DNA from: Poritiphilus flavus
GTDB taxonomy: Bacteria; Bacteroidota; Bacteroidia; Flavobacteriales; Flavobacteriaceae
Length of the DNA stretch: 64,000 nt
Assembly: GCF_009901585.1 (NCBI RefSeq)
Contig: NZ_WXYO01000002.1
Span: 218,769-282,768 of the forward strand
Reading direction: 5' to 3'
The position numbers and the translations under genes were made by a program. The notes under the pieces were generated by a model that was given only the letters and a program-made list of their open reading frames with translations, made no database searches and was not told the DNA's origin. Of this stretch, positions 53,328 to 61,914 are shown piece after piece; position 1 is the first letter of the stretch; every line of letters starts with the position of its first letter.

Positions 53328-54209
53328 TTACTTAGCAGCTTCCGCCAATCCTTCGGATACGGCCCAGTCGTGAAAACGGGCAATCCACTGATCTGATGGT
53401 AATCCCTGTGGCTTCATACCAAAACCATGCCCACCTTTCGAATACATATGCAGACCCACGGATTTCCCTGCTTTTAACCAGGAATCGTACAAGGCGGTGC
53501 TATCTGCGGCGAGTCCAAGCGGATCATCAGTGGCGCAAATGACGAGCATAGGAGGAGCGTCTTTTGGTGCTTCGTACGGCCCAACCACAGTCATCCAGGG
53601 GTACACGGGTACCAAAAAGTCGGGTCTGTTTTCCTCCGAATAGTTCATACAGACACCCATGGTAACGGCACCACCGGCTGAGAATCCCATGAACCCGATT
53701 TTGTTCTTGTCCAGCCCTAGTGCATCAGCTTGAGATCTGACATAGGAAATGGCAGCAAGCCCGTCTCCAATGGCCAAAGGTAGGACAGGAGTTACCCGGA
53801 CACCAATTTCCTGGGGGTTGTTAGCACCTAAATCCGTAATCTCCTTTACCCCATCCTCCCCGGTAGGGACTAGGCGATACTTCAGTACAAAGGCAGTGAT
53901 ACCTTTTGAATTCAACCATTTGGCTACATCAGTTCCTTCACTCTCTATACTTAGGGCGAACAGACCTCCACCAGGTGCTACAATAACTGAAGTTCCGTTG
54001 GCCTTACCGGCTTCAGGTTTGAATATCTGTAATGTAGGAACTGATACATTGGTCACAACCGGGTTTTGCCAGAGTTGAGAAAAATATGCCTTTTCTCCTC
54101 CTTCCCAACTCAACCCCTCCGGTTTTTGGTGGGGAAGCTCAATGGTTTCCTGAGCATATCCAAAATAACAGATTCCCAGGCATAACAATGCGGTAATTAT
54201 TTTTTTCAT
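53328..54209 (-). CDS. Exported alpha/beta hydrolase (acetyl-esterase-like)
   Basis: A 293-residue exported serine hydrolase. Signal peptide KKIITALLCLGICYFGYAQ; oxyanion region VIVAPGGGLFALSIESEGTDVAKWL; nucleophile GFSAGG (S177); acid in VICATDDPLG; His in SKGGHGFGM. The layout fits BD-FAE/acetylxylan-esterase-type hydrolases. The likely substrates are acylated sugars or other small esters in the periplasm. It continues the minus-strand hydrolase run with 18 bp to the next gene upstream. Confidence 0.88.
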   Translation of the reverse strand: MKKIITALLCLGICYFGYAQETIELPHQKPEGLSWEGGEKAYFSQLWQNPVVTNVSVPTLQIFKPEAGKANGTSVIVAPGGGLFALSIESEGTDVAKWLNSKGITAFVLKYRLVPTGEDGVKEITDLGANNPQEIGVRVTPVLPLAIGDGLAAISYVRSQADALGLDKNKIGFMGFSAGGAVTMGVCMNYSEENRPDFLVPVYPWMTVVGPYEAPKDAPPMLVICATDDPLGLAADSTALYDSWLKAGKSVGLHMYSKGGHGFGMKPQGLPSDQWIARFHDWAVSEGLAEAAK

Positions 54210-54227
54210 TTTGACGTGATTATAAGG

Positions 54228-54833
54228 TTATTGATGATTCCAGTTTTCGGGATCTTCCGAATCGCCGGGAGACAGACCTAAAATATCACCTTTTAGGTTA
54301 ACTCCCAAACCCAAAACAGTCCGGTTGACATAGTTAAAATAGCTTACAAGCTGGTTGATTTCCAGGATCTCACCATCATCAAATCCTGATTCGTGAAGCA
54401 ATTTTATGTCTTTAGAACTTAATTGATCAGGGTTTAAAGTAAGTAGCCTTGCGTAGTTAAGCCCTGCAATTTGCTTCGGACTAAAATGGTCTTCTAATTT
54501 TTCACTGTTTAAAGCGCCCAGATAGTCCTTTTGTTCCCCGGATCTTTCCAACAGTCGCTTCAAACCCTGGCTGTGGTGTTGCACACAGTAATCGCATTGG
54601 TTCAATCGGCTTACGTAAACTCCAAGGGACTCCAAATACCATTTGGGTAGGGAATTTGCGCTGTGATGCAAGACGCTTTTGTATAGGGTCATATGCCCTA
54701 TCAGCGTATGTGGTCGCAGACTGTGGATCTTAAGTACATTGTCAATGCTGTCCTGGGGCCCCAAAACCCTTTTGTAAACACGCTTCAATTCGGGGTCGGC
54801 CTGCTTGTAGCTGATAGTTTTTATCCAACTCAT
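54228..54833 (-). CDS. Carboxymuconolactone decarboxylase/AhpD-family protein
   Basis: A 201-residue all-helical protein of the CMD/AhpD (peroxidase-related) group. The active-site motif is CDYCVQHHSQGLKRLL (CxxC with following His), preceded by LPKWYLESLGVYVSRLNQ. Such proteins act as alkylhydroperoxidase-like thiol peroxidases. Sequences INQLVSYFNYVNRTVLGLGVNL at the end match the group. No signal peptide. Sits among exported hydrolases, unlike them. Confidence 0.82.
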   Translation of the reverse strand: MSWIKTISYKQADPELKRVYKRVLGPQDSIDNVLKIHSLRPHTLIGHMTLYKSVLHHSANSLPKWYLESLGVYVSRLNQCDYCVQHHSQGLKRLLERSGEQKDYLGALNSEKLEDHFSPKQIAGLNYARLLTLNPDQLSSKDIKLLHESGFDDGEILEINQLVSYFNYVNRTVLGLGVNLKGDILGLSPGDSEDPENWNHQ

Positions 54834-54861
54834 TAACTGAATTTACGGGCTTCAATCAGCT

Positions 54862-56109
54862 TTAATCCTCAATCTCAACCAGGGTCTGGTATACCATCTG
54901 TCGCAGTTTATTGCCGTAGAAACCGCTATAAGGCTGCACCTGAGTCATCATTATGGCGATTAGGTCTTCATGAGGGTCAATGAAAAAGTAGGTACAGTAG
55001 GCTCCGGACCAATAGTAGGTTCCCACGGAACCAGGTCTTTTACTTTCTGCCACATCGGTCATCACACCAAAACCAAGACCAAATCCCTGCCCAGGATCCT
55101 GGAAAAGGTCTCCAACCTGGTTCATGGTCATGGCCTGAAGGGTCTTAGGACTCAAAAACTGCACACCATTAGCTTTCCCACCGTTGAGCAGCATTTGACA
55201 GAATTTCATATAATCGGCTGCCGTTGAAAAAAGGCCATGCGTTCCTCCGAAAACCGTGTTGCCCTCAACCGGAAGTTGCTGCTCTGACCGCACGAGTTTG
55301 CCCGCTTCATTCATATTGTGAACAGGTACCCAGCGGTTTTGCTTTTCAGAAGCGATATTATACCCTGTGTCCTTCATATCTAGTGGCTCGAAGATCCTTT
55401 GCTCAAGAAATTCGGCAACTGTCATTCCTGAAAAATGCTCAATAAGCAAGGCTAGTACATCAGGAGAGGCACTATAATTCCACTGTTCTCCGGGATGGCC
55501 AATCATAGGAAGGCCTACAAGAGTGTTTACACGACTTTCAACTGAAGTCTGAGGTTCAAAATACAGTGCTTTCACCGTTTCCTGGTCTAACTTACTGCCT
55601 CCAAGGCCATGAGAAAATCCGGCTGTATGTGTTAATAGCTGATGTATGGTTACCTCAGACTTTGCCGGTAAACTCCCGGCCTCAATGCCCTTTTCGGGAT
55701 CTTTGCTCACCTTTAGGTCCTTAAACTGAGGCAAATATTTTGAAACCGGATCTGTAAGGAAGAAATGCCCTTCCTCATAAAGCATCATAAAGGCAACACT
55801 CACAATAGGTTTGGTCATGGACATGATATGGAAGATATTGTCCTGCTGCATGGGCGCCTTAGACTGTAAGTCGCTCATTCCGAATACCGACTGGTGAACT
55901 ATCTCTCCATTTCTACTGATCATTGAAACAGCTCCGGGGATCTTACCAGCTTCAATTTCTGATTTCAGATAATTCGCATATCGATCCAGTCTTTCCGTAG
56001 ATACACCTGCTGGATCTGATTTATCTGTTTCCTTCATTTGAGATCTCAGCGGTGAGATCAGCATGAGGCTTAAGGAAAAATAAATGAGTAAGGTTTTGTT
56101 TGATTCCAT
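54862..56109 (-). CDS. Exported beta-lactamase-family serine hydrolase
   Basis: A 415-residue exported penicillin-binding-protein/class-C beta-lactamase-fold hydrolase. Signal-like TLLIYFSLSLMLISPLRSQ; SxxK motif SMTK (S97, K100); the YxS element in NYSASPDVLALLIE; and the third-strand region PGSVGTYYWSGAYCTYFFIDP. The fold covers esterases, D-aminopeptidases and transpeptidase-like enzymes; true beta-lactamase activity is not implied. A 28-bp gap connects it to the CMD gene. Confidence 0.88.
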   Translation of the reverse strand: MESNKTLLIYFSLSLMLISPLRSQMKETDKSDPAGVSTERLDRYANYLKSEIEAGKIPGAVSMISRNGEIVHQSVFGMSDLQSKAPMQQDNIFHIMSMTKPIVSVAFMMLYEEGHFFLTDPVSKYLPQFKDLKVSKDPEKGIEAGSLPAKSEVTIHQLLTHTAGFSHGLGGSKLDQETVKALYFEPQTSVESRVNTLVGLPMIGHPGEQWNYSASPDVLALLIEHFSGMTVAEFLEQRIFEPLDMKDTGYNIASEKQNRWVPVHNMNEAGKLVRSEQQLPVEGNTVFGGTHGLFSTAADYMKFCQMLLNGGKANGVQFLSPKTLQAMTMNQVGDLFQDPGQGFGLGFGVMTDVAESKRPGSVGTYYWSGAYCTYFFIDPHEDLIAIMMTQVQPYSGFYGNKLRQMVYQTLVEIED

Positions 56110-56147
56110 TATTTAGTTTTTAAAGAGGATATTCTGATGTGTTTAAT

Positions 56148-56885
56148 TTAGCTTTCGGTGTTTACCTTGCGCAGCCCGGTATGATCGACACCCTTAGAAC
56201 GTTCCAACGCTATCATTGCCTCGGGTCTGTAGTTGGTAATCAGCGCGCGCCTGTGTAAGGATGTGGTATTGCCCCTGCTGTAGTGCAGTGTTTTACCCTG
56301 GTGGATAACACAGGAACCGGGCTCCAATTCAATGCAATCTCCATCTGCTTCGCTTCCGTCGCATTTAAGGGCACCTTTGTTGCCGGTCTGAACATGCGGC
56401 TTGATAGCTCCCAAATGAGACCCGGGAACATACCACATACAGCCGTTTTCCTTTGTGGCCTTGTCGATGGCGATCCAACAGCTAACAGCTCGCTTGTCCG
56501 GCAGATCGATCCAATAAGCAGCATCCTGATGCCAGGGGGTAGGGGCGTTCGTATGAGGAGCTTTGTTGATCAGCATATCAAAATCAAGGGCCATATCTTC
56601 TCCTAACAGTAACCTGGCTACTTCCAGGGTTCGTTGGTGCGCTGGTTTGGCCAGAAGTTCGGGATGCAGCCTTCCCGGAACCATGATCTGAGTGATCTTT
56701 TCAACTGCTTGTACCTCACTACCAGACAGATCCGAACGGAAGTCTCCTGAGTCTATTTCGTTATTGAGAAAGGCGTCGTATACTTTTTGGTAATATTTTA
56801 TTTCTTCAGGGGATAGCAGGTTTTCCAGAACCAGGTAACCTTTCTCTTCAAAGAACCTCTTTTTTTCTTCGGAAATGGAGATCAT
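56148..56885 (-). CDS. Phytanoyl-CoA dioxygenase-family Fe(II)/2-oxoglutarate enzyme
   Basis: A 245-residue cytoplasmic dioxygenase. The Fe ligands are H119 and D121 in PWHQDAAYW, with a distal His at about 201 (LHYSRGN) and Arg residues near 212-213 that could bind 2-oxoglutarate. N-terminal KKRFFEEKGYLVLENLLSPEEI is the family start. Members hydroxylate lipids, amino acids or secondary metabolites. The gene is first of the minus-strand run as drawn, with 38 bp to the next gene. Confidence 0.87.
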   Translation of the reverse strand: MISISEEKKRFFEEKGYLVLENLLSPEEIKYYQKVYDAFLNNEIDSGDFRSDLSGSEVQAVEKITQIMVPGRLHPELLAKPAHQRTLEVARLLLGEDMALDFDMLINKAPHTNAPTPWHQDAAYWIDLPDKRAVSCWIAIDKATKENGCMWYVPGSHLGAIKPHVQTGNKGALKCDGSEADGDCIELEPGSCVIHQGKTLHYSRGNTTSLHRRALITNYRPEAMIALERSKGVDHTGLRKVNTES

Positions 56886-57060
56886 CGTAAGCTGCTTTTC
56901 AAGTCTTCCTAATGTATTGAATTTCGGATAGCTTTCCTATTTTGCGCAGATCATTTTTTATGTTGATCAAATTCCGCCATCAAGCTGTTAAACTTCACTT
57001 AGTTTAAGAATTGTTATTTTCACACTATACCAGTTAACAACAGATTAAATAAACTCATCA

Positions 57061-57654
57061 ATGCGACTCAAAATTTTCATTATCGGAATTTTACTGATTT
57101 TTGGTACCATCTTTTGCTATCAATGCAAAAACGCCGGTCCGGCCAGCATTACTTTATTCGGAGAAAACAGTGATACCTGGTTTGAGCGAGGCGATGCCAG
57201 TTGGGCATTTGACAATGGAGATCTTGTAGGAACATCTGAGGGTGGAAATGGTTTTGTGATGAGTCGGGCATCGTACAGGGATTTTGTACTGGAATTGGAG
57301 TTCAATCCGGACAGCAGTGTTAATTCCGGAGTTTTTGTTCGATGTAAGAACGAGGAGATATCCAACACGGACTGTTATGAAATGAATATCTGGGATGAGC
57401 ATCCGGATCAGGATTCCAGAACCGGTTCAGTGGTTACAAGGATGAAACCCATGGCCCATGTGAATACGCTGAATAAATGGAACACTTATAAAGTGGAATG
57501 CTCAGGAAATGTTCAAAAAGTCTGGGTGAATGGGGTTCTGACGGCTGAGATGGAAAACAATGACCTGATCGACGGGTATATCGCGTTGCAGGCTGCGGAA
57601 ACTGGTAGTATCCGGTTCAGGAATGTTACGCTCAGTCCTCTTTCATCAAAATAG
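57061..57654 (+). CDS. Exported DUF1080 (3-keto-disaccharide hydrolase-like) protein
   Basis: A 197-residue exported protein of the DUF1080 concanavalin-like fold. The N-terminal hydrophobic segment (LKIFIIGILLIFGTIFC) ends near two Cys residues, but neither gives a clean lipobox. The mature part has LFGENSDTWFERGDASWAFDNGDLVGTSEGGNGFVMSR, DFVLELEFNPDSSVNSGVFVRC and RFRNVTLSPL, all typical. The fold includes 3-keto-glucoside hydrolases and carbohydrate-binding modules. It is the only plus-strand gene in this hydrolase region and stands convergent to the SMP-30 gene. Confidence 0.85.
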   Translation: MRLKIFIIGILLIFGTIFCYQCKNAGPASITLFGENSDTWFERGDASWAFDNGDLVGTSEGGNGFVMSRASYRDFVLELEFNPDSSVNSGVFVRCKNEEISNTDCYEMNIWDEHPDQDSRTGSVVTRMKPMAHVNTLNKWNTYKVECSGNVQKVWVNGVLTAEMENNDLIDGYIALQAAETGSIRFRNVTLSPLSSK

Positions 57655-57663
57655 TGCAGGAAG

Positions 57664-58566
57664 CTATCGTACTCCGCGAACGTTCATTTTCAGGCTGTAC
57701 AAAGAATTCATGGCGGTAATGAAAAGCGTATCCTGATTCTCTCCTCCGAAGGTTACATTGGCAGTCCACTTCTGCGGTACCGGAATATGCAGTAATTCTG
57801 CGCCCTTTTTGTCAAAGACGTGTACACCGTCTCCTGTTAGATAAACATTGCCCTGATGATCGAGGGTCATACCATCAGAACCCATTTCAGTTAGCAGGGT
57901 TTTGTTCAGAAGCTTACCATTTTCGCCTATGTCATAGGAATAGGTCTTTTTGTCTCCAATATCCGCTATGTATATTTTTTTTCCGTCCGGGGTGCCAATT
58001 ATCCCGTTGGGTTGTACAAAATCGTCCGCCACGATTTTAACAGATCCCATATCCGGGGACAGGTAGTAAACCCGTTCGTTTTCTATTTCTTTTTGAGTTC
58101 GTTCCCAATAGGGTCTTTGATAGTAAGGATCCGTAAAGTAAATCCCCCCCATGGGGTCTACCCAAAGATCATTGGGTCCGTTGAAATTCTTTCCCTCAAA
58201 CTCGTCTATGAGTACAGTAACATTTTTTTCGCTATCGATACGCCATATGGCAAATTTCTCATCTGCACAGGCCAGCAGGTTCCCGTCATGGTCAAAATAC
58301 AATCCATTTGCCCTGCCTGAAGGTTTCATAAAGACGCTGACTTTTTGGTGTTCCGCGGACCATTTCAGGATCTGATCATTCGGTTGGTCCGTAAAAAATA
58401 CGTTTCCGTCCTTATCTACGGCCGGGCCTTCGGTAAACTTATAATCTGCCGCAACCAGTGTTAATTCGGCATCTTTGGCGATGAGGGCATTTTGCTGGGA
58501 ATTGGCCCATGCCATGATCATGAGGACGCTAACGAAAAGTATCTGTTTAAGATGATTATTTTTCAT
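57664..58566 (-). CDS. Exported SMP-30/gluconolactonase-family protein
   Basis: A 300-residue six-bladed propeller with a signal peptide (ILFVSVLMIMAWANSQ). It has KFTEGPAVDKDGNVFFTDQPNDQILKW, the metal-binding FNGPNDLWVDPMGGIYFTDPYY, VQPNGIIGTPDGKKIYIADI and SDGMTLDHQGNVYLTGDGV, which match the metal-dependent sugar lactonases. The metal ligands (Glu in the first blade, Asn in NGPND, Asp in SDGMT) are preserved. It may act on aldonolactones made by oxidising sugars. Confidence 0.9.
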   Translation of the reverse strand: MKNNHLKQILFVSVLMIMAWANSQQNALIAKDAELTLVAADYKFTEGPAVDKDGNVFFTDQPNDQILKWSAEHQKVSVFMKPSGRANGLYFDHDGNLLACADEKFAIWRIDSEKNVTVLIDEFEGKNFNGPNDLWVDPMGGIYFTDPYYQRPYWERTQKEIENERVYYLSPDMGSVKIVADDFVQPNGIIGTPDGKKIYIADIGDKKTYSYDIGENGKLLNKTLLTEMGSDGMTLDHQGNVYLTGDGVHVFDKKGAELLHIPVPQKWTANVTFGGENQDTLFITAMNSLYSLKMNVRGVR

Positions 58567-58657
58567 ATCTGGAAGTACAAGTTTAAGATCAAGTTCAAAG
58601 TTTTAATTTGTAAGTGTTAAGTTTTGAATTTATTACGGAGGGATTAGTGTAATCTGC

Positions 58658-60433
58658 CTATTTATCCGCCGAAGCTTCAGCCAAGGTAGACTGTCCACTG
58701 CTCTCATCCTCCGTAGCCTTGGCGAAGGAGGACTGCCCACTGCTCTCATCCTCCGTAGCCTTGGCGAAGGAGGACTGCCCACCGCCAGCTGCCAACTTAT
58801 ATCCCGGTCCTCGAACTACTCTTCCAGGGAAAGCCCCGGTATGTTCGCCTTCCTTGATAACCTGTTTGCCATTGACAAATACATGTCGCATACCCACGGC
58901 ATATTGATGTGGTTCTTTAAAAGTGGCCTTATCCTGGATCTTTGCTGGATCAAAAATAACGACATCGGCGTAGTATCCCTCTCTGAGGGCCCCTCTTCTC
59001 TCAATTTTGAGGTTCGTAGCCGGAAGGGTAGTAAGTTTGTAGATTGCTTCTTCCAGGGAGATCACTTTTTCGTCCCTAACAAAATGACCCAATAATCTTG
59101 CAAAAGAACCGTAAGCCCTGGGATGCGTACTCTGTTCCAGGAAAACCCCTTCATTGGAATAGGATCCGGCATCTGAGCAAATGGCCATATATGGAAGTGC
59201 CAATTTCTTTTTGACATTTTCTTCGGACATGGAAAAATAGACTACCTGGATACGACTGTCGTCTTCCAGAATAAGATCAACTACTGTTTCATCGGCAGCT
59301 TTTCCCCGTTCTTTGGCCACGTCAGCAAGGGTTTTACCAATATGCTTACGCATATCCTTATTCTTAAAGCCCACAAAAAGTATCTTTTCCGGAGGTACGT
59401 GAAAATCCATTTCCGCGATCATTTGTTTTCTGCGCTGAGGTTGTTTAATGAGCTCAATGGTCTTGCTGTGTCCTCCTTCCTTTGCCCAACCCGGAAGTAG
59501 CACATTGAGTCCGGTAGAGCTGGCATTGTACATATACATATCTGTAGTGATGGGTAGACCTGATTTTCTCGCTTTTTCCACTAATTCAATGGCCTGATCC
59601 AGAAGCTCCCAGTTTTCTGTACCTGAGGCTTTAAAATGATAGATCTCGGAACGAATTTTGGCCTCATCAGCTATGCTGATAAGTTCTGATACGGCATCCA
59701 GTAAGCCGCCTTCTTCGTCCCGGATATGAGAAATGTACATCCCGTCGTATTCAGCCACCACTTTGGCCAGTTCAATGATCTCAGCTGTCTCTGCGTGACC
59801 GCTGGGGACATATATCAGCGAGGTAGACAAGCCTACCGCCCCTTCTTCCATTGCCTGACGGGTTAGTGATTTCATTTTCTGCAACTCCTCTTCGGTTGGC
59901 GGCCGCTTCTCATAACCCATAACGTATTCCCGCAGGGTACCATTTCCTACGAAGGACGCAATATTTGTGGAGACGCCTTTCTGTTCGAGGAAATCGAGAT
60001 ACTCACCTAGTGTGGTCCAGTTAATATCGTAAGTAATATGTTGCTGCCCATCTTTCATTCCCTTTTTCATTTCGTCATTTAAGGGCCCCATGGAACGTCC
60101 TTCACCCATAATTTCCAGAGTTACCCCCTGTCGTATATCACCTTGTGACCGCCCATCTTCAATCAGCGAAACGTTGGCCCAACTTAACATATTGATAAAT
60201 CCCGGGGCAACGGTGAGACCTGAAGCATCGATCTCTATGGCGCCTTTGGCCTCATTGAGATTGCCCAGGGCAACTATGCTATCTCCTCTTATTGCGAGAT
60301 CTCCTACATAAGACTTTCCACCGGAACCATCTGCAATATTCCCGTTCTTTATAAGCACGTCATAGGTAGTAACGGAGTCACAACCCAAACAGAACAAAAG
60401 AAGTAGAGACAAGAAGGAAACTGATCGCTTCAT
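58658..60433 (-). CDS. D-aminoacylase-type amidohydrolase lipoprotein with repeat-derived tail
   Basis: A 591-residue N-acyl-D-amino-acid deacylase-family enzyme. The lipobox LFCLGC gives a lipid-anchored Cys18. The metallo-dependent hydrolase core has ASGLTVAPGFINMLSWANVSL (the usual HxH is not seen in this segment), MEEGAVGLSTSLIYVPSG, MYISHIRDE, EIYHFKASG and ICSDAGSYSNEGVF. The normal end is RVVRGPGYK. After it, about 42 residues are encoded by repeat units: two identical 14-residue copies of SSFAKATEDESSGQ and a diverged third. It ends 20 bp from the Nramp-like gene and is probably in one transcript with it. Confidence 0.87.
   Translation of the reverse strand: MKRSVSFLSLLLLFCLGCDSVTTYDVLIKNGNIADGSGGKSYVGDLAIRGDSIVALGNLNEAKGAIEIDASGLTVAPGFINMLSWANVSLIEDGRSQGDIRQGVTLEIMGEGRSMGPLNDEMKKGMKDGQQHITYDINWTTLGEYLDFLEQKGVSTNIASFVGNGTLREYVMGYEKRPPTEEELQKMKSLTRQAMEEGAVGLSTSLIYVPSGHAETAEIIELAKVVAEYDGMYISHIRDEEGGLLDAVSELISIADEAKIRSEIYHFKASGTENWELLDQAIELVEKARKSGLPITTDMYMYNASSTGLNVLLPGWAKEGGHSKTIELIKQPQRRKQMIAEMDFHVPPEKILFVGFKNKDMRKHIGKTLADVAKERGKAADETVVDLILEDDSRIQVVYFSMSEENVKKKLALPYMAICSDAGSYSNEGVFLEQSTHPRAYGSFARLLGHFVRDEKVISLEEAIYKLTTLPATNLKIERRGALREGYYADVVIFDPAKIQDKATFKEPHQYAVGMRHVFVNGKQVIKEGEHTGAFPGRVVRGPGYKLAAGGGQSSFAKATEDESSGQSSFAKATEDESSGQSTLAEASADK
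58661..58782. repeat. In-frame palindrome/repeat copies inside the D-aminoacylase 3' end
   Basis: Two identical 42-bp units (58699-58740 and 58741-58782) and a diverged third (58661-58698). Each contains the palindrome TCCTCC-N3-GCC-TT-GGC-N3-GGAGGA that also occurs in the intergenic mosaics. Confidence 0.95.
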
Positions 60434-60454
60434 AGGCTTATTTTTTGTTAAGTG

Positions 60455-61813
60455 TTATTCAAATAGTTTAATCATTCCAAGAAGACCGACCCCGATAATG
60501 CTCAGAATACTGATCCAGAGAATAATATCGTACAAAAATCCCGGATTATCACCATCTGCTTTCCTGAAATACCTAAAGTGGATCACAGCGAATACCACCA
60601 GGAACAACAGCAAAGAGCCGACGATGCCACCAGTGATTACCATGAGCACTGGTAGTTTTATGAAGACGAACAGTCCGGCCCACAAAAGTGGAATTGTCCA
60701 GGCCAAAACCGCAATGGTGCGTCTTCGTACCCTGACATCTTTGAAGTTGATCCATCCTACCGTACCGAAAATATCTGAAAGTTGCCTGGTCCAGGCAGCC
60801 AAGGCTGCAAATAGGGTTGAGAATAAGGTGATAAATGCACCTATAAGAAAGGCTATTTTCGCATGTGGTCCAAGGGATTCAGTATAGAGAACCGAAAGGG
60901 TTTCGATCATGCCGTAACCCTCCGGAATACTGCCTTGTGAATGTAGGACTGCAGCGCCAAGCAAATAGAATGCGGCCGTAACCGTAGTATATATACACAT
61001 GGCTATTACCGCATCTAGGATCATAACCCTGGTCCATCCTTTGGCGCGGTTATTCCACTCCTCTGATCGATCATTTTTTCCAGTGTAGGCTGCATAACCC
61101 TTTTCCAGACACCAATAGTTGTAATGAATGATCTCATCACCACCTACTCCCGTAATCCCGAATGCACCAAAGGCTACCGCCAGGGCTTCCCTCGGCAGGG
61201 TAAAAGTAAGACCTGAAAGCACTTCTTCCAGGCTAATCTGGTAAGCTGTGTAGTTAAGAAAATACAAGGAGGTAAAGGTAAGCAGTGTAAAGAGCCCTAT
61301 CATTGTCAAAGAAAACCTTTCTATAAAGTGGTAGTAACCGCGATAGACCATCAGCGCTACAACCACGGCGATCAGGAAGGCCAGAGCTGCAATGCTTATC
61401 CCTGGAACCAAAATATGCAGGATTATGGCAACCCCACCCACGATGCCTCCGACCTGCAAGAGTTTTACGAACATAACCAGTAATACGGCCCATACACTCC
61501 ACCTGGCCTTACCGATACGCGGACCCGGGAGCTTGTCAAAAGCCTGCATGGCAGTTTCTCCGGTGCGGATAGTGTGCTTGCCAAATTGAACCTGGACTGC
61601 CACCTTTACCAGGCAACTTACAACGATCACCCAAAAAGTAATAAAACCGGCTTCTGCACCCAGGGTGGTCGTGGCTATCAGTTCACCAGATCCTACTATT
61701 GAGGCGGATAGAATAAAACTGGGACCTAAGAAACGGAGACGTTCCCAGAAACTTGTTGGAGGAGATTTGATTTTGGCTGGTGTCAGCGCATACGGATCAC
61801 TAGGGTCGGACAT
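60455..61813 (-). CDS. Nramp-like membrane transporter lacking the canonical metal motifs
   Basis: A 452-residue membrane protein with about 11 hydrophobic helices in the Nramp order. The first helix reads GPSFILSASIVGSGELIATTTLGAEAGF, with GSGE where Nramp transporters have DPGN. The sixth reads GITGVGGDEIIHYNYWCLEKG, where MPH would be expected. It is therefore a distant relative whose ion is uncertain. It lies 20 bp upstream of a D-aminoacylase gene, as is common for such relatives, and is divergent from mazG. Confidence 0.85.
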   Translation of the reverse strand: MSDPSDPYALTPAKIKSPPTSFWERLRFLGPSFILSASIVGSGELIATTTLGAEAGFITFWVIVVSCLVKVAVQVQFGKHTIRTGETAMQAFDKLPGPRIGKARWSVWAVLLVMFVKLLQVGGIVGGVAIILHILVPGISIAALAFLIAVVVALMVYRGYYHFIERFSLTMIGLFTLLTFTSLYFLNYTAYQISLEEVLSGLTFTLPREALAVAFGAFGITGVGGDEIIHYNYWCLEKGYAAYTGKNDRSEEWNNRAKGWTRVMILDAVIAMCIYTTVTAAFYLLGAAVLHSQGSIPEGYGMIETLSVLYTESLGPHAKIAFLIGAFITLFSTLFAALAAWTRQLSDIFGTVGWINFKDVRVRRRTIAVLAWTIPLLWAGLFVFIKLPVLMVITGGIVGSLLLFLVVFAVIHFRYFRKADGDNPGFLYDIILWISILSIIGVGLLGMIKLFE

Positions 61814-61890
61814 CTGGTCAGGTTGCTATGATGCACTAGAATTATTCTAAAATACAGTAAAATTGAAGGCTTTCCAAAACTTCATCTTCG

Positions 61891-61898
61891 TACTTTTG
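61891..61898 (+). promoter_or_regulatory. mazG promoter -7 box
   Basis: TACTTTTG matches TAnnTTTG, 16 bp before the mazG ATG, giving a leader of about 10 nt. Confidence 0.6.
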
Positions 61899-61914
61899 CT
61901 CAAAATTCGTTTCT

